From contig NZ_FMCS01000010.1 in the NCBI RefSeq assembly GCF_900091435.1, positions 244,889 to 308,888 of the forward strand: DNA of 64,000 nt, read 5' to 3'. A program made the translations under genes and the position numbers. The stretch comes from Micromonospora chaiyaphumensis (GTDB lineage Bacteria > Actinomycetota > Actinomycetes > Mycobacteriales > Micromonosporaceae). Below, piece by piece: positions 39,492 through 48,229 of this stretch (its first letter is position 1; every line of letters begins with the position of its first letter). Under the pieces are notes generated by a model. It did no database searches. It was not told the origin of the DNA and worked only from the letters and a program-made list of their open reading frames with translations.

Positions 39492-42400
39492 GTGCGGATC
39501 AGCCTGCTCGGCCCGTTGGAGCTGCACGCCGACACCGGCACGCCGGTGGAGGTGGGCGGTGCCCGGCTGCGCCGGCTGCTGATCCTGCTGGCCCTGGAGC
39601 CGGGCCGCACGGTCACCGTCGGCCGGCTCGGCGACGCGCTCTGGGCGGGCGAGCCGCCGGCCGGAGCCGCGAACGCGCTCCAGGCCCTGGTCTCCCGGCT
39701 CCGCCGGTCCGGGCTGCCGGTCGAGGCGCAGCCCGGCGGCTACCGGCTGGCCGTCGCACCGGACGACGTGGACGTGCACCGGTTCGAGGCCGCCGTCCGG
39801 GCCGGCCGCGCCCGGCTCGCCGACGACCCGGCCGAGGGCTGCCGCCGGCTGGCCGAGGCGCTGGCGCTCTGGCGCGGCCCGGCCCTGGCCGACGTGGCCG
39901 ACGCCGAGTTCGCCCGGGCGCCGGTGGCCCGGCTCGCCGAGCTGCGGCTGGCCGCCACGGAGGACCTGGCCGAGGCACGGCTGGCGCGGTCGGCGCCGGA
40001 CGCCCTGCTGCCGCAGCTACGCGAGCTGGTCGCCGCCCACCCGCTGCGGGAGCGGCTGGCGGGGCTGCTGATCCGGGCGCTGCACCGGGCCGGCCACCCG
40101 GCCGAGGCCCTCGCCGAGTACGAGCGGCTCCGCGCCACCCTTGCCGACACGCTCGGCACCGACCCCGGCCCCGAGCTGGCCGCCCTGCACCTGGAGATCC
40201 TGCGCGGCGAGCCGGCGGCCGCCCCGCTCCGCGGCGACCACCCCGCCCCGGCCGGCCCGGCCCGCGGGAACCTGCCCGCCACGCTCACCAGCTTCGTGGG
40301 GCGCGAGGAGGAGGTGGCCCGGGTCGCCGGGCTGCTCGACCGGTTCCGGCTGGCCACCCTCACCGGCCCCGGCGGGGCCGGCAAGACCCGGCTGGCGGTC
40401 GAGTCGGGCCGGGCGGTGGCCGGCCGCTTCCCGGACGGGGTGTGGCTGGTGCCGCTCGCCCCGGTAACCGACCCCGCCGAGGTGCCGCAGGCCGCCCTCG
40501 CCGCGCTCGGCCTGCGCGAGCAGGCGCTGCTCGCCCGGGCCGGGCGGGCCGCCGCCGAGCCGGCCGACCCGGTCGGGCGCCTCGTCGACGCGCTCGCCGG
40601 GCGTACCGTCCTGCTGCTGCTGGACAACTGCGAGCACCTGCTCGACGCGGCGGCCGACCTCACCGAACGGCTGCTCACCGCCTGCCCCGGGCTGCGGGTG
40701 CTGGCCACCAGCCGGGAGCCGCTGGGCATCACCGGGGAGACGCTGCGGCCGGTGGAGTCGCTGGCCCTGCCCCCGGCCGACGCGGACCCGGGGACCGCGC
40801 TGGCGTACCCGGCGGTGCGGCTCTTCGCCGACCGGGCCGGCGCGGTGCGCCCGGACTTCGCCGTGGACGCGGCCACGGTGGGCCCGGTGGTGCGCATCTG
40901 CCGCGCGCTGGACGGCATGCCGCTGGCCATCGAGCTGGCCGCCGCCCGGCTGCGCACGATGACCGCGGCGCAGGTGGACACCCGGCTGGACGACCGGTTC
41001 CGGCTGCTCACCGGCGGCAGCCGGACGGCCCTCCCCCGGCACCAGACGCTGCGCGCCGTGGTCGACTGGAGCTGGGACCTGCTCGGCGACGGGGAGCGCG
41101 CGCTGTGGCGGCGGCTGGCCGTGTTCGCCGGCGGCGCCACCCTGGAGGCGGTCGAGCGGGTCTGCGCCGTCGTACGACCGCTCCAGCTCGACGCGTCTGC
41201 CGCCGCGCCACGACCTGGAGCGGTCCCGGACGTCGTCGACGAGGTCTCCGCGCTGGTGGACAAGTCGCTGGTGGTGGCGGGCGGCACGGGCGAGCCGCGC
41301 TACCGGATGCTGGAGACCATCCGGGAGTACGGCCTGGACCGGCTGGCCGAGGCCGGCGAGACGGACCGGGTCCGGCGGGCGCACGCCGCGGAGTACCTGG
41401 CCCTGGCCGAGGCGGCCGAGCCGGAGCTGCGCGGCGCGGCACAGCTGGACTGGCTGCGCCGGCTCTCGGCCGACCACGACAACCTGCACGCCGGCCTCCG
41501 GTACGCGATCGCCGCCGGCGACGCCCCCACCGCCGTCCGGTACGCCGCGGCGCTCGGCTGGTACTGGTGGCTGACCGGCCAGCGCGCCGAGGGCGCCGAC
41601 CTGGCCGGCCAGGTGCTCGCGCTGCCCGGGGTGGCCGACGCGCCGCCCGCCGCCACCGCGCTCGCGCTCGCCACCGCCGCGCTGAACCTGACCGCCACCC
41701 ACGCCGACAACGTCACGGTCAGCCGCGAGTGGCTGGACCGCGCCGCGGAGCTGGCCCGGGGACGCGAGCACGAACACCCGCTGCTGCGCCTGGCCGGGCC
41801 GATCGCGGCGGCGTTCGACGCGCACTTCCAGCCGCCGTCCGCGGCCGCCATGGTGGCCCTGTTCGACGACCCGGATCCGTGGGTGGCCGGGATCGCCCGG
41901 CTGATCCGGGCGCACGCCCTGCTCAACGCCGGCCTGCCCGACGCCGACGCGGAGGCGGATCTGCGCGCCGGGCTGGCGCACTACCGCCGGGTCGGCGACC
42001 GGTGGGGCATGTCGTTCAGCCTCACCTCGCTGGCCGACCTGCTGGACCGGCGGGGCGAGGCGGCCCAGGCCACCGCGTACCACGAGGAGGCCATGACCTA
42101 CTTCGAGGAGCTGGGCGTCCGCGAGGACGTGCCGGAGATGCGGCTGCGGCTGGCGCACAACCTGTGGCGGCGCGGCGACCGCGACCGGGCGTGGGCGGAG
42201 CTGGACCGGGCGGTGCACGAGGCCGAGGTCTCCGGGTCGGACGAGACCCGCGCGGCGCTCGCGTGCGGCAAGGCGGAGTTGCTGCGCGCCGAGGGCGACC
42301 GTGCCGGGGCGCGGGCCTGCCTCACCGAGAGCGCCCGGCTGCTCGGCGACCGTTCGATCGCCCCGCAGTGGCGGGCGCTCAACGCCTCCACCCTGGCCGT

Positions 42401-42743
42401 GCTGGACGCCGACGACGGCGAGCTGGTCTCCGCCCGCACCCGGCACGACCAGGCCCTGAAGCTGGCCGTCGGGTCGCAGGACGCCCCTGTGGTCGCGGCC
42501 GTGCTGGTCGGCTACGCCGACCTGGCGCTGCGGCTCGACCGCCCGGCCGCCGCCGCACGGCTGCTCGGTGCGGCGACCGGGATCCGGGGCGGCCCCGACC
42601 ACACGGTGCTCGACCGTGCCCGGGTGGAGGCGGCCGCCCGCGACGCGCTCGGCGAGGCGGGCTTCGCCGAGGCGTACGCGGGCGGGCAGGCCTACCGCTG
42701 GGACACGGCCGCCGAGGCCGTGGCCGTCACACTCGACGCCTGA
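39492..42743 (+). CDS. AfsR/DnrI-like STAND transcriptional regulator (BTAD, NB-ARC, TPR)
   Basis: This 1083-residue regulator has an OmpR-type winged helix (about 1-90; NALQALVSRLRRSG is part of it), a BTAD domain (about 95-240), an NB-ARC ATPase (about 265-500) and a TPR-like C-terminal half. The P-loop is GPGGAGKTRLAVE, the Walker B region LLLLDNCEHLLDAAADL, and LPLAIELAAARLR follows. Such proteins act as ATP-driven switches in secondary metabolism and stress genes. It starts with GTG. Its stop overlaps the 3' end of the convergent exporter permease by 17 bases. The target genes are unknown; the exporter is a candidate by position only. Confidence 0.93.
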   Translation: MRISLLGPLELHADTGTPVEVGGARLRRLLILLALEPGRTVTVGRLGDALWAGEPPAGAANALQALVSRLRRSGLPVEAQPGGYRLAVAPDDVDVHRFEAAVRAGRARLADDPAEGCRRLAEALALWRGPALADVADAEFARAPVARLAELRLAATEDLAEARLARSAPDALLPQLRELVAAHPLRERLAGLLIRALHRAGHPAEALAEYERLRATLADTLGTDPGPELAALHLEILRGEPAAAPLRGDHPAPAGPARGNLPATLTSFVGREEEVARVAGLLDRFRLATLTGPGGAGKTRLAVESGRAVAGRFPDGVWLVPLAPVTDPAEVPQAALAALGLREQALLARAGRAAAEPADPVGRLVDALAGRTVLLLLDNCEHLLDAAADLTERLLTACPGLRVLATSREPLGITGETLRPVESLALPPADADPGTALAYPAVRLFADRAGAVRPDFAVDAATVGPVVRICRALDGMPLAIELAAARLRTMTAAQVDTRLDDRFRLLTGGSRTALPRHQTLRAVVDWSWDLLGDGERALWRRLAVFAGGATLEAVERVCAVVRPLQLDASAAAPRPGAVPDVVDEVSALVDKSLVVAGGTGEPRYRMLETIREYGLDRLAEAGETDRVRRAHAAEYLALAEAAEPELRGAAQLDWLRRLSADHDNLHAGLRYAIAAGDAPTAVRYAAALGWYWWLTGQRAEGADLAGQVLALPGVADAPPAATALALATAALNLTATHADNVTVSREWLDRAAELARGREHEHPLLRLAGPIAAAFDAHFQPPSAAAMVALFDDPDPWVAGIARLIRAHALLNAGLPDADAEADLRAGLAHYRRVGDRWGMSFSLTSLADLLDRRGEAAQATAYHEEAMTYFEELGVREDVPEMRLRLAHNLWRRGDRDRAWAELDRAVHEAEVSGSDETRAALACGKAELLRAEGDRAGARACLTESARLLGDRSIAPQWRALNASTLAVLDADDGELVSARTRHDQALKLAVGSQDAPVVAAVLVGYADLALRLDRPAAAARLLGAATGIRGGPDHTVLDRARVEAAARDALGEAGFAEAYAGGQAYRWDTAAEAVAVTLDA

Positions 42744-43539
42744 GCGCCCGCACCGACAGCGGGGCGAACACCAGCAGGATCCCGGCGGCCCAGAGCAGCG
42801 ACTGCGCGACCGGCCCGGCCACCGGCCCGCCGACCAGCAGCCCACGCAGCGCGTCGGCCAGGATCGTCACGGGGTTGACCTCCACCCAGTGCTGCAACCA
42901 GCTCGGCATCTGGTCGGTCGGCACGAAGACGTTGCTCGTGAAGGTCAGCGGGAAGATCACCGTGAAGCCGAAGATCTGCACCTTGTCCGGCTCGCTGACC
43001 AGCACCCCGACCAGCACCGAGATCCAGGACGCGGCCAGCGAGAAGACGAGCAGCAGGACCAGTGCGCCCAGCAGCCCGGCCACGCCGTTGCCGAGCCGGA
43101 ACCCGAGGATCATGCCGATGCCGAGCAGCAGCGCCAGGGACCAGGCCTGCTTGACCGTGTCGGCGACGATCCGGCCGGCCAGCGGCGCCCACCGCGCCAC
43201 CGGCAGCGCGCGGAGCCGGTCGAAGACGCCCTTGGTCAGGTCCTGGTTGAGGCCGAACCCGGTGGTCATGGTGGCGAAGAGGGCGGTCTGCACGATGATG
43301 CCGGGCAGCGCGAACTTCAGGTACGTCCCGGGCGAGCCGGAGATCGCCGTGCCGAAGACGTACGTGAACAGCAGCACGAACATGACCGGCTGGACGCTCA
43401 GGTCGAGCAGCTCCATGGGGTTGTGCTTGATCTGCACGAGGCTGCGCCAGGCCAGGGTGAGGGTGTGCCGCAGGCCGGCGAGAACTCCCGGCCGGCGGGC
43501 CGGCCCGACCGGGGACGCGGTGGCGGTGAGGGTGGTCAT
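42727..43539 (-). CDS. ABC-2 type exporter permease, DrrB-like
   Basis: This 270-residue permease has six membrane helices (first at about 50-70, with LLDLSVQPVMFVLLFTYVFG) and the ABC-2 signature ADALRGLLVGGPVA near the end. It is coupled to the ATPase gene by an ATGA overlap. Together they form a DrrAB-type pump for hydrophobic drugs or lipids. The stop lies 17 bases inside the convergent regulator gene, and no terminator separates them. Confidence 0.93.
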   Translation of the reverse strand: MTTLTATASPVGPARRPGVLAGLRHTLTLAWRSLVQIKHNPMELLDLSVQPVMFVLLFTYVFGTAISGSPGTYLKFALPGIIVQTALFATMTTGFGLNQDLTKGVFDRLRALPVARWAPLAGRIVADTVKQAWSLALLLGIGMILGFRLGNGVAGLLGALVLLLVFSLAASWISVLVGVLVSEPDKVQIFGFTVIFPLTFTSNVFVPTDQMPSWLQHWVEVNPVTILADALRGLLVGGPVAGPVAQSLLWAAGILLVFAPLSVRALRRRV

Positions 43540-44501
43540 GCCGGGCTCCCTTCCAGGGTGGGGGTGGCCTCCTCGGCCCGGTGGCCGGTGAGGGAGAGGA
43601 AGACCTCGTCGAGGCTGGAGCCCCGCAGGGCCAGCTCGGCCACGCGTACCCCGGCGTCGTCGAGGCGGCGGACGACCGCGGGCAGCACCTCCGGGTCGCT
43701 GACGCCGACGGTGACGGTCTGGTGGGCCACCTCCGGGGTGGCCCGGGCCACCTCGCCGGTGACGGCGAGCACCGTGGGCAGGTCGGCCGCGTCCACCGGC
43801 CGGACGGCGAGCACCTGCCCGCCCACCTTCGCCTTCAGCTCCTCCGGGGTGCCCTGGGCGATCACCCGGCCGTGGTCGACCACCGCGATCTCGCCGGCGA
43901 GCTGGTCGGCCTCCTCCAGGTACTGGGTGGTGAGCAGCACGGTCACCCCGTCGGCGACGAGGGTGCGCACGATGTCCCACAGCTCGTTGCGGCTGCGCGG
44001 GTCGAGGCCCGTGGTGGGCTCGTCGAGGAAGAGCACCTGCGGGCGGCCGACCAGGCTGGCAGCCAGGTCGAGCCGGCGGCGCATGCCGCCGGAGTAGGTC
44101 TTGGCCGCCCGCTCGGCGGCGTCGCTGAGCTGGAAGTCGGCCAGCAGCGCCCGGGCGCGGGCCCGGGCGTCGGCCCGGGACAGGCCGAGCAGCCGGCCGA
44201 TGAGCAGCAGGTTCTCGGTGCCGGTCAGGTTCTCGTCCACCGAGGCGTACTGACCGGTGAGGCCGATCAGCTGGCGCACCCGGTGGGCGTCGCGGCGGAC
44301 GTCGTAGCCGCCCACGGTGGCGTGCCCCTCGTCGGCGGCGAGCAGGGTGGCCAGCACCCGGACCGCGGTGGTCTTGCCCGCCCCGTTCGGCCCGAGCAGC
44401 CCGAACACCGTCCCCGTGGGGACGGCCAGGTCCACCCCGGCCAGCGCGGTGGTGGCGCCGAAGCGGCGCACCAGACCCTCCGCGCGGATCGCGTACGTCA
44501 T
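43536..44501 (-). CDS. ABC exporter ATPase, DrrA-like
   Basis: This 321-residue ATPase has Walker A GPNGAGKTTAVRVLAT, signature TYSGGMRRRLDLAASL and Walker B VLFLDEPTTGLDPRSR. The C-terminal extension with RGSSLDEVFLSLTGH is typical of the daunorubicin-resistance subfamily. The ATG at 44501 is 155 bases from the terminator of the next upstream gene, so the exporter has its own promoter. The substrate is unknown. Confidence 0.95.
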   Translation of the reverse strand: MTYAIRAEGLVRRFGATTALAGVDLAVPTGTVFGLLGPNGAGKTTAVRVLATLLAADEGHATVGGYDVRRDAHRVRQLIGLTGQYASVDENLTGTENLLLIGRLLGLSRADARARARALLADFQLSDAAERAAKTYSGGMRRRLDLAASLVGRPQVLFLDEPTTGLDPRSRNELWDIVRTLVADGVTVLLTTQYLEEADQLAGEIAVVDHGRVIAQGTPEELKAKVGGQVLAVRPVDAADLPTVLAVTGEVARATPEVAHQTVTVGVSDPEVLPAVVRRLDDAGVRVAELALRGSSLDEVFLSLTGHRAEEATPTLEGSPA

Positions 44502-44603
44502 CGGAACTCCCGTCGTTCTCGCTGGTCACCCCACCTTGAGCGACGGCGCTGACGGTACGGCGACAACCGCTGACAGACCGCTGATTTTCGCCTCCGGGCA
44601 GAA

Positions 44604-44650
44604 CGCCGCGACCGCCGTCGCCGGTCACCCGGGCAACGGCGGTCGCGGCG
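44604..44650 (-). terminator. Terminator of the IlvG-like gene
   Basis: Arms 44604-44617 (CGCCGCGACCGCCG) and 44637-44650 are perfectly complementary with a 19-base loop, seven bases after the stop of the gene at 44657. Confidence 0.8.
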
Positions 44651-44656
44651 TCGGAG

Positions 44657-46279
44657 TCAGGCCAGGTTCGACGAGCGGGGGTACGCGTCGGACGGGTCGG
44701 TGAGCACGTTGACCAGGTACGGCACGCCGGCGTCGAAGGCGCGCGCCAGGGCGGGGCCGAGGTCGGCGGCCTTCTCCACCGTCTCGCCGGCGCCGCCGAG
44801 CGCCTCAACCACCTTGTCGTAGCGCAGGCCGGGCTGGAGGTCGGCGGCCACGTCGTAGCCGTACATGGCCCGCATGGGGTGCTTCTCCAGGCCCCAGATG
44901 CCGTTGTTGCCGACCACGATCACCACCGGGAGCCGCTGGCGCGCCAGGGACTCCACGTCCATGAGCGAGAAGCCGGCCGCCCCGTCGCCCATGAGCACGC
45001 AGATCTGCCGGTCGGGGTGGCTGACCCGGGCACCCATGGCGTAGCCCATCCCGGTGCCCAGGCACCCGTACGGGCCGGGGTCGAGCCAGCTGCCGGGCTG
45101 CGCGGGCTCCAGGTACTTCCCGGCGTACGAGACGAAGTCGCCGCCGTCGCCGATCGTGATGGCGTCGGGGGCGAGCACCTTGCGCAGCTCGCCGTAGACC
45201 CGGGCCGGGCGGATCGGGTCGGTCTCGGCGGCCATCTCCTCCGCGTCGCGCGCCTTCGCGGCGTCCTCGGCGGTGCGCAGCTGGGCGATCCAGTCGGCGT
45301 GGTCGGCCCGGTCACCGGGGTGCCCGGCGAACGCCGTGAGGATCAGCCGCAGGTCACCGGCGGGGCTGGCGGCCGGCTCGACGTGCCCGGCCCGCTGGCT
45401 GGGCGCGTCCACGACGTGCACCACCCGCGCGTCACCGAAGTCGCCGAAGGCCAGCCGGAAGTCGAGCGGCGTGCCGACCACCACGACCACGTCGGCGCCC
45501 TTGAGGGCGACCCGGCGGGCCTTGGCGAAGGCGAGCGGGTGCTCCGGCGGCAGCGCGCCCCGGCCCATGCCGTTGGTGAAGACGGGCACCTGGAGGGACT
45601 CGGCGGCGGCGCGCAGCGCCTCGACGGCGTCGCCCGCGTACACGTCGGAGCCGGCGATGATCACCGGCCGGGACGCGCCGGCGATCAGGGCGGCGGCTTT
45701 CGCCACCTCGTCCGGGTCGGCCTCGATCGGGGCGGGCGGGGTGACCGCGGGCAGGTCGGCGTCGCCGACCGAGAAGACCGCCTCCAGGGGGAAGTCGAGG
45801 AAGGCCGGGCCGCGGTGCGGGGTGAGCGCGGCGGTGAGGGCCGCGGTGACGGCACGGGGGACGTCGTCGGCGCTGAACACCGTCTCGGCGTGCTTGGTGA
45901 CCGGGGCGACCAGCGGCAGGTGGTCCATCTCCTGGAGGCTGCCGGAGCCCCAGCGGAACTGCGGGGCCCGGCCGCCGAGCACCAGGACCGGCGAGGCGTT
46001 GAAGAAGGCGCTGGTCAGGCCGGAGACGCCGTTGGTGACGCCGGGGCCGGCGGTGAGCACGGCCAGGCCGGGGCGGCGCTGGAGCTTCGCCACCGCCTCG
46101 GCCGCGAAGACGGCGGACTGCTCGTGCCGGACGTCGTAGATGGGAAAGCCGGTCCGGTGCGCGGCGTCGTAGAGCGGGAAGACGTGCCCGCCGGAAAGGG
46201 TGAACATCTCCCGTACGCCGTGCGCGCGCAGCGCCGCGAGCGCCAGCTCGCCGCCGTGCCCCTCGACCCGTTCCGTCAT
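44657..46279 (-). CDS. IlvG-like acetolactate synthase-family ThDP enzyme
   Basis: This 540-residue enzyme is a close relative of the IlvG protein of mycobacteria, sharing FTLSGGHVFPLYDAAH, VLGGRAPQFRWGSGSLQE, NNGIWGLEKHPM and the ending NVLTDPSDAYPRSSNLA. The ThDP glutamate is in DVRHEQSAVFAAEA, and the diphosphate motif is MGDGAAGFSLMDVES then VVGNNG. No regulatory subunit gene is adjacent, so a role in branched-chain synthesis is doubtful. Other 2-oxoacid decarboxylations are possible. The ATG at 46279 follows AGGGGAG; a GTG two codons upstream is less well placed. Confidence 0.87.
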   Translation of the reverse strand: MTERVEGHGGELALAALRAHGVREMFTLSGGHVFPLYDAAHRTGFPIYDVRHEQSAVFAAEAVAKLQRRPGLAVLTAGPGVTNGVSGLTSAFFNASPVLVLGGRAPQFRWGSGSLQEMDHLPLVAPVTKHAETVFSADDVPRAVTAALTAALTPHRGPAFLDFPLEAVFSVGDADLPAVTPPAPIEADPDEVAKAAALIAGASRPVIIAGSDVYAGDAVEALRAAAESLQVPVFTNGMGRGALPPEHPLAFAKARRVALKGADVVVVVGTPLDFRLAFGDFGDARVVHVVDAPSQRAGHVEPAASPAGDLRLILTAFAGHPGDRADHADWIAQLRTAEDAAKARDAEEMAAETDPIRPARVYGELRKVLAPDAITIGDGGDFVSYAGKYLEPAQPGSWLDPGPYGCLGTGMGYAMGARVSHPDRQICVLMGDGAAGFSLMDVESLARQRLPVVIVVGNNGIWGLEKHPMRAMYGYDVAADLQPGLRYDKVVEALGGAGETVEKAADLGPALARAFDAGVPYLVNVLTDPSDAYPRSSNLA

Positions 46280-46346
46280 CGCCACTCCCCTTCGTCATGA
46301 CCGGAGTCACACGCTACTGGCCGGTAAGCGGGATGTGAACCGTTCT

Positions 46347-46376
46347 CGGGTCGGCGGCGGACGGGCCGCCGACCCG
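46347..46376 (-). terminator. Terminator of the enoyl-CoA hydratase gene
   Basis: Arms 46347-46357 (CGGGTCGGCGG) and 46366-46376 are perfectly complementary with an eight-base loop, 11 bases after the stop of the hydratase gene. Confidence 0.7.
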
Positions 46377-46386
46377 GACCGGCGGA

Positions 46387-47160
46387 TCAGCGGCCGGTGA
46401 AGCCCGGCTTGCGCTTCTCGACGAACGCGGCCATGCCCTCGCGCCGGTCGTCCGTGGCGAACAGCGCCGCGAAGAGCTGGCTCTCCCAGGCCAGGCCGGA
46501 GTTGAGGTCCATGTCCAGGCCGCCGTCGACGGCGAGCTTGGCCGCCCGCAGCGCCTGCACCGGTCCGGTCAGGTAGGGCTTCACGTAGGCGACGGCGGCC
46601 TCGTAGACCTCGGCCGCCGGGACCACCCTGTCGGCCAGGCCGATCCGCAGCGCCTCCTCGGCGTCGACCATCCGGCCCGTCATGATGAGGTCCTTGGCGC
46701 GGGCCGGACCGACCAGGCGGGCCAGCCGCTGGGTGCCTCCGGCGCCCGGGATGATGCCGAGCTTGATCTCCGGCTGGCCGAGCTTGGCGTCCTCGGCGAC
46801 GATCCGCCAGTCGCAGGCCAGGGCCAGCTCACAGCCGCCGCCGAGGGCGTACCCGGTGATCGCGGCGACCACCGGCTTGGGGATCCGGGCGATCGCGCCC
46901 AGGGCGCTGGACAGGTCGGCGGCCCGGTCGGCCATGTCCACGTAGGACATGTCGGCCATCTCCTTGATGTCCGCGCCCGCCGCGAAGACCTTCTCCCCGC
47001 CGTACACGATGACCGCGCGGACCTCGGCGTCGGTGGTGGCCGCCGCGGCGGCGGCGCGCAACTCCTCCTGCACCTGGGTGTTGAGCGCGTTCATCGGCGG
47101 CCGCTCCAGCCGGATGGTGCCGATGCCGTCCTTCACTTCCAGCCTGACGAACTCGCCCAC
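46387..47160 (-). CDS. Enoyl-CoA hydratase/isomerase
   Basis: This 257-residue crotonase-fold enzyme adds water to trans-2-enoyl-CoA in fatty acid breakdown. Both catalytic glutamates are present, in GYALGGGCELALACD and GQPEIKLGIIPGAGGTQRLAR; the oxyanion segment is FAAGADIKEM. This is the true hydratase form (EchA8/PaaF-like). The GTG at 47160 follows GTGAGGGCAGC. No other beta-oxidation gene is adjacent. A palindrome lies in its promoter region at 47200. Confidence 0.93.
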   Translation of the reverse strand: MGEFVRLEVKDGIGTIRLERPPMNALNTQVQEELRAAAAAATTDAEVRAVIVYGGEKVFAAGADIKEMADMSYVDMADRAADLSSALGAIARIPKPVVAAITGYALGGGCELALACDWRIVAEDAKLGQPEIKLGIIPGAGGTQRLARLVGPARAKDLIMTGRMVDAEEALRIGLADRVVPAAEVYEAAVAYVKPYLTGPVQALRAAKLAVDGGLDMDLNSGLAWESQLFAALFATDDRREGMAAFVEKRKPGFTGR

Positions 47161-47199
47161 GCTGCCCTCACTTCCTCGTCGAAGTCGCGTGCCAACCTT

Positions 47200-47213
47200 A
47201 CGACCAGGGTCGT
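47200..47213. promoter_or_regulatory. Palindrome ACGACCAGGGTCGT, possible operator
   Basis: The 14-base inverted repeat (six-base arms, AG centre) lies in the 105-base gap between the divergent hydratase and DUF6232 genes, 40 bases from the hydratase start. Its size suits a TetR- or GntR-type regulator, as is common for fatty-acid genes. No regulator gene is adjacent. Confidence 0.35.
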
Positions 47214-47265
47214 TGGGGTAGACAGTGTGGTATCGACGACTCCAGGTCGCGCCGGGAGTGAGGCC

Positions 47266-47784
47266 ATGATCACCTACTACGACGACCGCTCGGTCCAGGT
47301 CACCTCCACCGCCGTCCGGGTGGACGGGCGCAGCTATCCCCTCGCCGAGCTCGGCATGGTGTGGCACCGCCGGGGCAACCGCTCCTGGCGGGTGCTCGCC
47401 GGCCGGGGCGCGATCGGGGCCGCCCTCGCCGGCCCGCTGGTGGCCGCCGTGCTCGGCATCGGCCTGGCGGTCTGGCTGCACCGCTCCGCCGTGGTCACGA
47501 TCGCCATCGTCGGGGCGTCCGTGCTGGTCGGCCTCGGCATCGGTCCGCTCGCCGACGTGCTCTTCGAACACCTCGACCGCTCCTACGCCCGGGGCAGCCG
47601 GGAGCTGGAGATGTGGGCGCGCTGGCGGGGCCGGCCGGTGCGGCTGCTGCACACCGGCGACGCGCTGCGGTTCGGCCAGATCTACCGGGCGGTGCAGCGG
47701 GCCATGGAGGGCAACCAGCCGGCGCGGCGTCAGAACGCGATCGGCACGTCGGGCAGCAGCCCGAGGCCGCGCAGCAGGCCGTAG
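47266..47784 (+). CDS. DUF6232-type membrane protein, first paralog
   Basis: This 172-residue protein opens with TYYDDRSVQVTSTAVRVDG, has two membrane helices (about 52-75 and 80-103), and ends with LDRSYARGSRELEMWARW, then LLHTGDALRFGQIYRAVQRAM. The same pattern recurs in the gene at 48230. The family is found next to membrane and signalling genes in actinomycetes but has no known role. The last 55 bases overlap the 3' end of the convergent NTF2-like gene, and the tail after AVQRAMEGNQ looks non-conserved. The ATG at 47266 follows GGGAGTGAGGCC. Confidence 0.78.
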   Translation: MITYYDDRSVQVTSTAVRVDGRSYPLAELGMVWHRRGNRSWRVLAGRGAIGAALAGPLVAAVLGIGLAVWLHRSAVVTIAIVGASVLVGLGIGPLADVLFEHLDRSYARGSRELEMWARWRGRPVRLLHTGDALRFGQIYRAVQRAMEGNQPARRQNAIGTSGSSPRPRSRP

Positions 47785-48161
47785 GTGTCCTGCTCGCCCC
47801 AGAACTGGACGATGCGGCCGCCGGCCAGCCGGTACATCTTGCAGGCGCTCTGCACCGTCGTGGCACCGGTGGCGTCCCGCCGGTAGGTCTGCGCCATCGA
47901 GACCACCACCCGGTCCTCCGCCGCGAAGATCTCCAGGATCTGCTGGTCGAGCACGGTCAACCCGGGCGAGGAGACGGCCGCCTCCGGATAGCTCCGGCCG
48001 CGCACCGCAGCGCCCGAGCCGTAGATCTCCACGTCCTCGGCGACCACCTCGGCCAGCTCGGCCAGGTCCTTGGTGACGAAGGTCCGCAGATACCGCCGGA
48101 CCACCTCGACGTTGCGCTCCTGCTCGGTGCGGGCCGCGCCGCCCCCGTCCCGGTCCACCAT
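47730..48161 (-). CDS. NTF2/SnoaL-like protein
   Basis: This 143-residue soluble protein has the cone-shaped NTF2-like fold pattern: helix ERNVEVVRRYLRTFVTKDL, then AEDVEIYGSGAAVRGR, and strands VVVSMAQTYRRDATG and MYRLAGGRIVQFWGEQD. Relatives include polyketide cyclases and ketosteroid isomerases, but the pocket residues do not identify a reaction. It lies between two DUF6232 paralogs, on the opposite strand. Confidence 0.8.
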   Translation of the reverse strand: MVDRDGGGAARTEQERNVEVVRRYLRTFVTKDLAELAEVVAEDVEIYGSGAAVRGRSYPEAAVSSPGLTVLDQQILEIFAAEDRVVVSMAQTYRRDATGATTVQSACKMYRLAGGRIVQFWGEQDTYGLLRGLGLLPDVPIAF

Positions 48162-48229
48162 GCCCGGAGGCTAACCCGCCGGCCCGCGCCCTCGCACCGC
48201 CCACACTGGACTCCGGGTGGTTAGGCTGA

